A stretch of DNA of 64,000 bases from Ignavibacteriota bacterium (lineage in GTDB: Bacteria; Bacteroidota; Ignavibacteria; Palsa-1295), in the NCBI GenBank assembly GCA_003151825.1, contig PLYO01000032.1, forward strand, positions 23,555 through 87,554, read 5' to 3'. The translations under genes were made by a program, and so were the position numbers. Below are positions 39,091 through 47,398 of the stretch, one piece after another. The stretch's first letter is position 1. The number at the start of each line of letters is the position of its first letter. Below the pieces are notes generated by a model, which saw nothing but the letters and a program-made list of their open reading frames with translations, searched no databases and was not told the origin of the DNA.

Positions 39091-40017
39091 TTAGTCATGG
39101 GTCACGGCGCTTCCCTGGATGAGATCTACGAACACATCTTCCAGCGAAGATTTTTTCGGCACCATGCTTTCGATCACGCCGCCGGAGGCGCGGATGGTAT
39201 CCATGATACCATTCAGCAATTCCGGAGATTCGCAGGAGATTTCGAGCGCGGCGCCATTGGTGCTTATGACATTCGTTCCAAGCGCGGCAAGAATAGCCGG
39301 ATTCATATTCGCAATTTGCATCTCATAGACGTGTTCGGTTCGCGTCAAATCGTCGATGGAATCTTCTTTTACAATTACGCCGTGATCCATGATGGCCACG
39401 CGGTCGGAAATGCGCTCGACTTCGCTTAAGAGATGCGAATTGAGGAAAATTGTTTTGCCCTCGTTTTTTAATCGAATCAGAACCTCACGAATTTCCTTGC
39501 GCCCCACGGGATCGACGCCATCCGTCGGCTCGTCGAGCAGGATAAGCTGCGGATCGTTGATGAGCGCCTGCGCAAGGCCCAAACGCTGCATCATGCCCTT
39601 GGAGTATTTGCGGACTTTCGTTTTTCTCCACTCGGTCATGCCGACAATGCTCAGCGTTTCGTCAATGCGTTTGCCCAATACAGGCTGCGCGATTCCCGAA
39701 AGCTTGCCGAAATAGGCGAGCACCTGCTCGCCCGTCAAGTACAGCGGGTAACGATGGTTCTCCGGAAGGTAGCCGATTTTTTCCTTTGCACGAACCGAGC
39801 CGAATGGATAGCCGAGCAAAGTTCCCTCACCCGAATTGAGAAAAACGATGCCGAGCATGCACTTGATGTAGGTCGTTTTTCCCGCGCCATTTTTTCCGAG
39901 GAGGCCGAAGATTTCACCCTGCGCGACGGAAAGGCTCACTCCGCGCAGCGCATGAACGGCTTTCGTGCCGCGTCCGTAGGTTTTTACGATATTATTCGAA
40001 GCGAGTGCGAGATCCAT
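39091..40017 (-). CDS. ABC transporter ATP-binding protein
   Basis: Walker A LLGKNGAGKTT, signature YSKGMMQRLGLAQAL, Walker B LILLDEPTDGVDP. Confidence 0.95.
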   Translation of the reverse strand: MDLALASNNIVKTYGRGTKAVHALRGVSLSVAQGEIFGLLGKNGAGKTTYIKCMLGIVFLNSGEGTLLGYPFGSVRAKEKIGYLPENHRYPLYLTGEQVLAYFGKLSGIAQPVLGKRIDETLSIVGMTEWRKTKVRKYSKGMMQRLGLAQALINDPQLILLDEPTDGVDPVGRKEIREVLIRLKNEGKTIFLNSHLLSEVERISDRVAIMDHGVIVKEDSIDDLTRTEHVYEMQIANMNPAILAALGTNVISTNGAALEISCESPELLNGIMDTIRASGGVIESMVPKKSSLEDVFVDLIQGSAVTHD

Positions 40018-40145
40018 AATGGTGTCAGTAAAGAATGAAGTGAGATTAACGCCGGTAAACGGATGGGAGTTCGGTTGCTATTATCGAACGACTTAGCAGG
40101 ATAGATGTTCGATCGTCGGCGATAGTCTCTAATTAACACAAAAAA

Positions 40146-40838
40146 ATGCAATCCAATAAAAAAACCGCGCGAATCGCGGGGGTGCTTTATCTGCTCGTCG
40201 GAATCTTCGGCGGATTTGCCGAAGGATATGTGGAACCGAAAATGTATGTGGTCGGAAATGCGGCGGTAACGGCTGGAAACGTTATCGCGAACGCGGGACT
40301 CGTCCGCATGGGCGTCGTTGCCGATTTGCTGGATCAAACATTCTTTGTCTTCCTCGCCTTGACGCTCTATACGCTTCTCAACCATGTAAACAAGAGCGTG
40401 GCACGAGCAATGGTCGTGCTCGTCATACTGGCTGTTGGAGTTAGTTCCCTCAATGCGGTATTCGAGTTCGAAGGCTTGCGGGTCGCAACCGAGAGCGGAT
40501 TTACGGCAGCCTTTGGTTCCTCCACGAATGGCGTTGTGCTGATGCTCCTCGATGCTCAGCATTACGGGCTGCTTGTCGCGCAGATATTTTTTGGATTGTG
40601 GCTGGCGCCCCTCGGATACCTTGCCTACAGATCGGGATGGTTCCCAAAGGCGCTCGGCGTCATTCTCATCGTGGGAACCGTTTGCTATCTCGTCGATCTG
40701 CTCGCGGCGTTCGCGCTCCCCGCGTTCGGCCAAACCATCCACGGATTCATCACCATCCCCTCTGCGATTGCGGAGATATGGATGGTGTTTTATCTTCTTA
40801 TTGTTGGCGTGAGAACGGAGCGGGTTTTAGTTCCGTAG
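40146..40838 (+). CDS. DUF4386-like membrane protein
   Basis: TARIAGVLYLLVGIFGGFAEGYVEPKMYVVGNAAVTAGNVIANAGLVRMGVVADLLDQTFFVFLALTLYTLL. Confidence 0.8.
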   Translation: MQSNKKTARIAGVLYLLVGIFGGFAEGYVEPKMYVVGNAAVTAGNVIANAGLVRMGVVADLLDQTFFVFLALTLYTLLNHVNKSVARAMVVLVILAVGVSSLNAVFEFEGLRVATESGFTAAFGSSTNGVVLMLLDAQHYGLLVAQIFFGLWLAPLGYLAYRSGWFPKALGVILIVGTVCYLVDLLAAFALPAFGQTIHGFITIPSAIAEIWMVFYLLIVGVRTERVLVP

Positions 40839-40849
40839 GAGCGTGATAC

Positions 40850-41031
40850 TTGTAGCCGTGGGTTTCAACCCACGGTATGGGAACAATAACGCATGTCGAG
40901 CTCCGTCAGGAGCGAAATATTCTCTGATGAATAGTATGCCGCTCCTACGGAGCTTATGGCTCTTTCGCGCATCGCAACCCCCGGTTGAAACCGTGGGCTA
41001 CAAATATTTCGCTCCTACGGAGCGGGATACG
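40850..41031. repeat. Nested inverted repeats (TAGCCGTGGGTTTCAACCCACGG; GCTCCTACGGAGC)
   Basis: tagccgtgggtttcaacccacggt ... cggttgaaaccgtgggctac; gctccgtcaggagcgaaatattct / aaatatttcgctcctacggagcgg. Confidence 0.8.
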
Positions 41032-41124
41032 GAGGAAGTGATGTCCGGCACCGAACGCCCTCATGTCCCGGTTTGACGCTGGGACGCTCTACGTTTAAGC
41101 GCGCGGCTATGGAGGATATGATCG

Positions 41125-42222
41125 TTAGCTCCCAAATCCCTTCTCTTTTAGCCATGACAGCATCGTATCATAGTATGCTGGTGGCGACACAGCATTGCTA
41201 AGATCTTCCCTGATGCCGCCGGTTTTACATTGCAGCATCCCATGATCGCAATTCGGAAGAACCTTTGTACGAAGACTTGCACCCGGATTTTTACCGATCG
41301 TTCTCTTATACAATGCCAGCGTCTTTTTCCAATCGACATTACAATCTTTTTCACCAAAAATGGCAAACACCGGACAATTGATTTTACTGAGCATTTTGTC
41401 AAACTCCGGTACATAGATCGCTAAACCTGTTTTATCGTCGAAAATAATTTCTCCGGTTTTAATTTTCTTTTGCCATTGCAAATACCCTTCTTCGGTGGGC
41501 ACGCTATTACCATTCAAATAGATGACAAACGAATCGCGCCTGAAGTCTTCCGTTGCTTTTAAATTTTCTTCAAATGTTCCACCCGCTCGCGCAATTTCAA
41601 TGCCTTTAAACCATTCGCCCACTAATTTTTTTGTTTGCGCTTTACTTCTTCCCTCGATCAAAAAATTCTTTTCCAGCAAGTAACCATAGTTCTCTTCGCC
41701 GTCCGTGCCGCTGACCGAAATCCAAAAGGCAATCGGATACTGAGTTATCACTAACGGACAGATCCACCCTGCCCTGCTGATGCCCCATAATCCGATCTTT
41801 TCTGAGCCGGGAACGTTCCTGGATTTTACTTCCATAATGGCGGCAATGACTTCGCTTGCCTCATTTTGAACAGTCTGGTTATAGTCGAAAACGCCTTCGC
41901 TTTTGCCACAACCGGCTTTATCCCAGAGAAGGCAGGCAATACCCTGCCTGGCAAAGCGGGTTCTAAGATCATGATAAAAACCATCTTTGGCCATATTTGT
42001 TTTTCCGCTACCGGGGGCAATAACGATCAGTGCGCTTGCTTTTTTTTGCGCAGGCATATCGATCAGTCCGCTGTAACGCTTGCCCTCAAAAGAAAAAGTA
42101 AGGGTGTCGGTTTGCATTTGTGCCCGAGTACTTCCACAAGATAGAAGCAGGAATAACAGGAGTGTCTTGTTCATGAAAAATTTTATTACTTGGCTTTGAT
42201 TCATCATCGAAGTTTCCATCAT
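41125..42222 (-). CDS. Alpha/beta hydrolase (dienelactone hydrolase-like), secreted
   Basis: SALIVIAPGSGKTNMAKDGFYHDLRTRFARQGIACLLWDKAGCGKSEG; IGLWGISRAGWICPL; CPVFAIFGEKDCNVDWK; NCDHGML. Start probably at MNKTLLLFLLLSCGSTRAQ. Confidence 0.8.
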   Translation of the reverse strand: MMETSMMNQSQVIKFFMNKTLLLFLLLSCGSTRAQMQTDTLTFSFEGKRYSGLIDMPAQKKASALIVIAPGSGKTNMAKDGFYHDLRTRFARQGIACLLWDKAGCGKSEGVFDYNQTVQNEASEVIAAIMEVKSRNVPGSEKIGLWGISRAGWICPLVITQYPIAFWISVSGTDGEENYGYLLEKNFLIEGRSKAQTKKLVGEWFKGIEIARAGGTFEENLKATEDFRRDSFVIYLNGNSVPTEEGYLQWQKKIKTGEIIFDDKTGLAIYVPEFDKMLSKINCPVFAIFGEKDCNVDWKKTLALYKRTIGKNPGASLRTKVLPNCDHGMLQCKTGGIREDLSNAVSPPAYYDTMLSWLKEKGFGS

Positions 42223-42309
42223 CTACGCCCATCCCTTCACAACTGTTTCGGGACTTTAAAGGGTAATCCCGATTTTTTTTGGTTTGCCTCGTTGCCCAGG
42301 GTTGCGCTT

Positions 42310-42500
42310 CGCTACACCCCGATCAGGTCGAGGGCAGGCTCTGGGCTGCGGGTACTTCGTGGCTCCGCCACTTGGGGGCTGCTTCCCGACGCGCTGATTG
42401 TGTCGTCCCCCCCAGTCAAGTTGTGGGCAGGCTCTCCGGGGCAGTCGGGCTGGAAGCACCGACCCTTCGGCAAGCTCAGGGCAGGCTCTTCGCGCGCGGA
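42310..42500. repeat. Mosaic of GGGCAGGCTC-containing repeats
   Basis: caggtcgagggcaggctctggg; cagtcaagttgtgggcaggctctcc; cttcggcaagctcagggcaggctcttcgcg; reverse frames give RACPELAEGS-type peptides. A further partial copy at 43121-43145. Confidence 0.75.
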
Positions 42501-42563
42501 TAGTGTCGTCCGCATCGCCCGGCGCGGCGGGCCGCTGTTTTTGGCGTGTGGCTGGAGCGGGCA

Positions 42564-42595
42564 TTTGGTTCGGTGCCAATTTATCCGTATCTTTG
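42564..42595 (+). promoter_or_regulatory. Candidate Bacteroidota-type promoter TTTG-N20-TATCTTTG
   Basis: tttg at 42564-42567 and tatctttg at 42588-42595; aggagg RBS-like site just before ATG 42663. Confidence 0.55.
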
Positions 42596-42662
42596 TGTAC
42601 AGTTGTTCGCGTTAAGCGGACATGTATTGTAACCATTCAGTCACAAAATAGGAGGAACAAAG

Positions 42663-42932
42663 ATGATTACCGGTAGCAAAGAATACGATGTTTACGTTCT
42701 CAAGGAGCACAGTGGATTTTGGCGCTGGATTTTCTGGTGGATGAAACCATCGTATGAGATCGTGGTCGGACAATCGTTCGCCACTGCGGAAGAAGCGGCA
42801 AAGTCCGCCCAGATCAAAACGAATGCGTCGGGTGGAAGAGTCATTGGCATCGCTGCGGACGCGATGGTTTGCTGTTTCGAGGAAAATATCATCATCCGAG
42901 AGCAGACGCCCGGCGCGGGAGAGAACGGCTGA
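42663..42932 (+). CDS. Small protein of unknown function
   Basis: 89 aa with RBS-like aggaggaacaaag immediately upstream and consensus promoter at 42564-42595. Confidence 0.65.
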   Translation: MITGSKEYDVYVLKEHSGFWRWIFWWMKPSYEIVVGQSFATAEEAAKSAQIKTNASGGRVIGIAADAMVCCFEENIIIREQTPGAGENG

Positions 42933-42945
42933 ACCGGACAACGCC

Positions 42946-43094
42946 GTAGGCGTGGCCCGTTTGTAGAAGCCGATTCGAATTAAAATCCAAGCTCCGTGAG
43001 GAGCGACCTTTTCGCTGGCCGCTCCTGACGGTGCTTATTCGTTAAATCAAAAAATCTGTTTTCTACAAACGGGCCGTCCCTAACGGGACCTACA
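42946..43094. repeat. Nested inverted repeats (GGCCCGTTTGTAGAA / TTCTACAAACGGGCC; GAGGAGCG / CGCTCCT)
   Basis: cgtaggcgtggcccgtttgtagaa ... gagcgaccttttcgctggccgctc ... ttctacaaacgggccgtccctaacggg. Confidence 0.8.
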
Positions 43095-43793
43095 TCCAGC
43101 CAAATTCATGATGGGCACCCATTCGACAAGCTCAGGGCAGGCTCTATTTCGGAAAGAAATTTTCAATTATTTTCAGGAATCGCTTGACATTGGCATTTTT
43201 ATTTCGTAAGTTGCGCGTGTTTGATAGGCACCTATTTCAATGTATGAATGACAAATGATGAATGGGGAAGAGATCGATTGGTTTTCTGTATGAAGGAGAA
43301 TTATGAATAAAAAAATAAAAATGGCGAAATTGGCTCGGAAATGCCACAGTTCATGAACTCCAAACTGCCCCCGCACAAACGGCACTTTTTTTCCTGCAGC
43401 AAAGATAAATGTGGAAAACGATTCTCTTATTTCTTCATTTTAATTTTGCGTTATGGGCAGGAGTTCACGGCAGAACTGGCAGTCGGTTGTGCGGGCAGCG
43501 TGGCTAGGCATCGATCTAAAAAAATAATCTTTTGAAATGGAACAAAGCCTGGCGAAAATATGTCAACGGAAAGGAACGCCAATAGAACCGAACGGTGTTC
43601 GGCATTTCAACAGGGAATTAACCGAGCCTACAAAGCATTATCTTGAACCTATAAAGCATAATCTTCCCCACCGGCAGGTAAGACCTGCATTTCACTATTG
43701 CGATTTGCATCGAAGTTTTCAAAGACCGCCTCGATTCGCAGCAGCACCTGCTGCCCCGAAGGCGCACCAATTCATTCTAATCAATAAACAATC

Positions 43794-44729
43794 ATGCCTC
43801 TATACAATACCAAACCAAAAGACGGCCTCACCGACGCCGTTGACCGATTGCGCTCCGAACTGGGCATAATCAAAGAAGAACTGCGTGTTATCGAAATGCG
43901 CAAACCCGCACTCGAATCCCGCGCCCAACGCATATCCGAAGCCCTGCAAATGCTCATGGGCGACGGCTCGACCGGCGATCCGCGATGGATGCAGATGCCG
44001 CGCGTTACCGAAGGCGGCCTCGATCGCGATGAATCTGTCTTGAACTACTCGCCGCCCACTCCACGAGTGCCCCGGGAAAAGCATCAGATTGGGCCGCTCA
44101 AAAAGCCGGAAATTACAGAGGATGCAATCCTCTCGATGGCAGATTATGCCGAGCGCTCCAAACACCCGGTCAAATCGGCAGAACTCTATGAGCATCTTGT
44201 CCGAGAAGGCCTGATGGAGCCGATTGACACCGAGATGCCGTATAAATCTTTCGCCATTACGCTGCGCAATGTTTCGCAGGAATTTATCGAGTATGACCGT
44301 GGCACGAAGACCTGGAGCCCAAAGGATCGTTCACCACGTGCTAAACTCCGCGAGGCGCTTGAAAAGGGAGATGGCACGCGTGTTACTTCCTCCAATTCGC
44401 TTGGACTCAGCCGCGAAGATCACCCCTTTATCAAAGCGGTCAACGGGGTGTTTAAGGCGAACCGTTGGGAGCCAATGGCGATCAACCGGTTGTATGACGA
44501 ACTCTCGGAAAAACGAGATTTCGGTCTCATCCCAGGCGTGGGGAGCATTGCTGACTTTGCAACGTCGCTTGCAAGTTACAACGATTTCTTCCAGTGGGAC
44601 GACTCCACGGCAACTTATCGTGCGATCAAGCCGGAAGCCAAGCCGGAAATTCCCGCGTCCAGACCGGAAGTCTCGGCAGGCGTGGCTGGCCTCTATACCG
44701 TGAAATCGAATGGCGGCGTAACGGTTTAA
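43794..44729 (+). CDS. Uncharacterised protein with N-terminal coiled coil and possible winged-helix (HARE-HTH-like) segments
   Basis: 311 aa; AILSMADYAERSKHPVKSAELYEHLVREGLMEPIDTEMPYKSFAITLRNVSQEFIEYDRGTKTWSP resembles a HARE-HTH layout; second helical segment HPFIKAVNGVFKANRWEPMAINRLYDELSEKRDFGLIPGVGS. Confidence 0.6.
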   Translation: MPLYNTKPKDGLTDAVDRLRSELGIIKEELRVIEMRKPALESRAQRISEALQMLMGDGSTGDPRWMQMPRVTEGGLDRDESVLNYSPPTPRVPREKHQIGPLKKPEITEDAILSMADYAERSKHPVKSAELYEHLVREGLMEPIDTEMPYKSFAITLRNVSQEFIEYDRGTKTWSPKDRSPRAKLREALEKGDGTRVTSSNSLGLSREDHPFIKAVNGVFKANRWEPMAINRLYDELSEKRDFGLIPGVGSIADFATSLASYNDFFQWDDSTATYRAIKPEAKPEIPASRPEVSAGVAGLYTVKSNGGVTV

Positions 44730-44749
44730 GCAAATTGCTCTTTGAAAAC

Positions 44750-44780
44750 AAATCCCCGAAGCATTGCTTCGGGGATTTAT
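44750..44780 (+). terminator. Rho-independent-type terminator hairpin
   Basis: aaatccccgaagcattgcttcggggattt, followed by attctc; 20 nt after the stop of 43794..44729. Confidence 0.75.
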
Positions 44781-44804
44781 TCTCAATTCCCTATTTCGAG
44801 GGCC

Positions 44805-45830
44805 ATGGAAATAACCTTACCGCCCGAACAGAAAAATCCATCGGCATGGTATGGGCCTGATTGGGTGACCCGCGAAAACGAGTGGATCGCGTTCCTGTTA
44901 CCGGAGGAAATTGGGGAATTGGAATCGGCGGCAGCACAATGGGATGAATCTCATAAAACAGGAAATATCGAAACCATCGTTGTGGGGGATTTTATTCTGC
45001 CCACGCTCGCTCCAAAGCTGTTAGAGCTCCGTGAGGAATTAATTCATGGGCGCGGTTTTGCTCTTCTCAGAGGGTTACCCGCTGCCAACTATACCGAGCG
45101 GGAGGCGGCAATTATTTTTTGCGGACTGGGTTCGCATCTTGGTCTTGCAAGACCGCAGAATGCACAGGGACATCTCCTCGGGCATGTGCGGGATATGGGG
45201 ATGTCGAGCAAAGACCCTAACGTTCGCGTGTATCAAACGAAGGAACGCCAAACCTTCCATACCGATTCAACGGATGTGGTTGGACTTCTCTGCTTGAATA
45301 ATGCAAAAACAGGAGGACTATCGCAGTTAGTAAGCTCGAACACTATTTTCAATGAAATGCATAAGCGCCGGCCCGATTTGCTCCGATTATTAATGGGGCC
45401 AATTGCTACCGATCGAAGAGGGGAAATTCCAAAAGGGATGCTGCCGTATTATCTAATCCCTGTTTTTAACTATTACAAAGGGTATCTGACGGCCATTTAC
45501 CAGCGCCAGTATATCGACTCGGCACAGAGGTTTCCTGATGCGCCGAGGCTCACTCCGGCGCATGTCGAAGCGCTCGATTTATTCGATGAACTTGCCAATA
45601 GTCAGGAACTCAATTTTTCGATGAAGTTAGAAAAGGGCGACAAGCAGTTTGTCTATAATCATACTCTTTTGCATGATCGCACCGGGTTTGAGGACTGGCC
45701 GGACACTGCGCAAAAACGTCACCTACTCCGTTTGTGGCTAAGCGTTCCCGGCGACCGTCCTCTGCCAGACATATTTGCCGAGAAATTCGGCAGCGTCGAA
45801 ATTGGGAATCGGGGTGGGATTTTTGTGTAG
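44805..45830 (+). CDS. TauD/TfdA family dioxygenase-like protein
   Basis: HGRGFALLRGLP..., TFHTDSTDVVGLLCLNNAKTGGLSQLVSS (HxD), ...HDRTGFEDWPDTAQKRHLLRLWLSVPGDRPLP. Start at MEITLPPEQK preferred over track start 44742. Confidence 0.85.
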   Translation: MEITLPPEQKNPSAWYGPDWVTRENEWIAFLLPEEIGELESAAAQWDESHKTGNIETIVVGDFILPTLAPKLLELREELIHGRGFALLRGLPAANYTEREAAIIFCGLGSHLGLARPQNAQGHLLGHVRDMGMSSKDPNVRVYQTKERQTFHTDSTDVVGLLCLNNAKTGGLSQLVSSNTIFNEMHKRRPDLLRLLMGPIATDRRGEIPKGMLPYYLIPVFNYYKGYLTAIYQRQYIDSAQRFPDAPRLTPAHVEALDLFDELANSQELNFSMKLEKGDKQFVYNHTLLHDRTGFEDWPDTAQKRHLLRLWLSVPGDRPLPDIFAEKFGSVEIGNRGGIFV

Positions 45831-45963
45831 CGCACAACTCCCGTAATTCGTAATTGATATGGGTGCCCATTACAGCATATACAAATATAAGCAATCCAAA
45901 AGGCAAAGTCAAGGGAAATCGAAGTTATTTTTTGAAAATCACATTACAGCAATCGATAGACGA

Positions 45964-47349
45964 TTAAAGATCATACCCGGCTTGTTTGGCTCTTTGTCGA
46001 ATATAGTCTAAAATCTTCGGACGCCAGACATTAACGAGGCTGTGAATTTCCTCTTCACTTAGACCTTCGCCATAAGGTCGCGGAGACTCCGGGTAAGCGA
46101 CCTCGGAATAAATTCCAAAACTTCCTTCATAAAAAATTATCTCTATAAGACGAATTCGGATTTCTCGAATGTCTAAATTTGCATCCTTGCTTCTCTCCCA
46201 AAGAAATTCAAGATGCACATCTCTCGTTTTGTTAAAGTCAACGTCTGAAAGATTTTCGAGATCAATATCGGGCCCATTTCCTTCGAAGTCCCTAATTCGT
46301 GCCTGTACTCTCCTGCTATTAAACAGTTCGTCAAATGACTGCAAGGTTTTTTCTGCGTAGGCAGATAGTGGAGGCAGTACTAATTCAATCGTTTCGCGAA
46401 TGAAGTCTCCGCGAGGTATTACCTTCTTCATAATAGGATTCCGAAGACTCGCTTTAAGCAGTGCAATCTCTTTATCAACGTCCTCCAACGATTCCCCGCG
46501 CGCGTCGCGAAGCCACAATTCCTGGGATGCGATTTCCTGCTTCGCAATGTAAGAGACAAAGGCATCCAAATCCTGACCATCGGCTTGCCGCAATGCGCGA
46601 TAATAATTTTCTTTATCCTCAGTTTTTACGATGACGACCGGAAATCCGTTCTTCATGAGCACAAGATTCATCAGAATCCGCGCCATGCGGCCATTGCCAT
46701 CGTCGAAGGGATGAATCCGCACGAAGCGATAGTGAAGTGGTGATGCAAGTATGATAGGATGCAATTCGTTTTTTGCATCCTCCGCTCGACACCATTCAAC
46801 GAGCTCTTGCATTTCGGCTGGGACAGCAGATGGTTGTGCGAAATAAAATGTTTCACCCGTTGCGGTTCGAACGTGATTTGGCTCTTGTTTATATCTGCCT
46901 GGGACGACCATTTTCGTCAATTTACTATCAGGTGTTCCAGTCGAGATAGAATACGGCTCTGTGCCAAGAATTTTTTTATGAATTTCACGGATCGTATGTT
47001 CCGTGAGTTGCATCTCGGAATGAATGAGGTCTTCCGGTCCAAGAATGGCCTCATTATGCCCCTTTATTTCGAGCGAATCGCGAAGCGGTTTGCCACCCGC
47101 CGTTATGCCGTGAAGGAGGAATGCCTTTGTCTCGCCATAATCGTAAGAATTTCCTTCGATGTTGTTGCTATGATAGTTCCAGTCGATGCGAAATCGCTGC
47201 ACGATGCGACCGAGAGTATCGGGATCGAGCGGGCGTAGCGAGGCAATCTCTTTTTGGTGATTATCGATGCGCGACAGCAAAATTGATAATTCCGACGCAG
47301 ATGGGTGCGCGACGGGATCGTGTGCAATAGCGGTTCTGCCCGGAATCAT
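45964..47349 (-). CDS. Fic family protein (putative AMPylase, N-terminal inhibitory motif)
   Basis: Fic core HPFDDGNGRMARILMNLVLMKNGFPVVIV; upstream SNNIEGN matches the (S/T)xxxE(G/N) inhibitory motif. Confidence 0.93.
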   Translation of the reverse strand: MIPGRTAIAHDPVAHPSASELSILLSRIDNHQKEIASLRPLDPDTLGRIVQRFRIDWNYHSNNIEGNSYDYGETKAFLLHGITAGGKPLRDSLEIKGHNEAILGPEDLIHSEMQLTEHTIREIHKKILGTEPYSISTGTPDSKLTKMVVPGRYKQEPNHVRTATGETFYFAQPSAVPAEMQELVEWCRAEDAKNELHPIILASPLHYRFVRIHPFDDGNGRMARILMNLVLMKNGFPVVIVKTEDKENYYRALRQADGQDLDAFVSYIAKQEIASQELWLRDARGESLEDVDKEIALLKASLRNPIMKKVIPRGDFIRETIELVLPPLSAYAEKTLQSFDELFNSRRVQARIRDFEGNGPDIDLENLSDVDFNKTRDVHLEFLWERSKDANLDIREIRIRLIEIIFYEGSFGIYSEVAYPESPRPYGEGLSEEEIHSLVNVWRPKILDYIRQRAKQAGYDL

Positions 47350-47398
47350 GCGGATAATAACAACATCGAAACACCTCTCATTTCAGAGTTTCTATTTA

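Noticed and set aside
42256-42676. Overlapping ORFs 42190..42615, 42256..42636, 42398..42676
   Set aside because: Products derive from GGGCAGGCTC repeats (ACPELAEG, FGKLRAGSS strings); not real genes.
43620-43665. Possible CRISPR-like or regulatory repeat cctacaaagcattatcttgaa / cctataaagcataatcttccc
   Set aside because: Only two imperfect adjacent 21-bp copies; no spacers and no clear role.
43794-47349. Candidate defence island (HARE-HTH-like protein, dioxygenase, Fic protein)
   Set aside because: No nuclease, methyltransferase, helicase or recombinase beside them; genes are on different strands with separate control, so a joint system is not supported.
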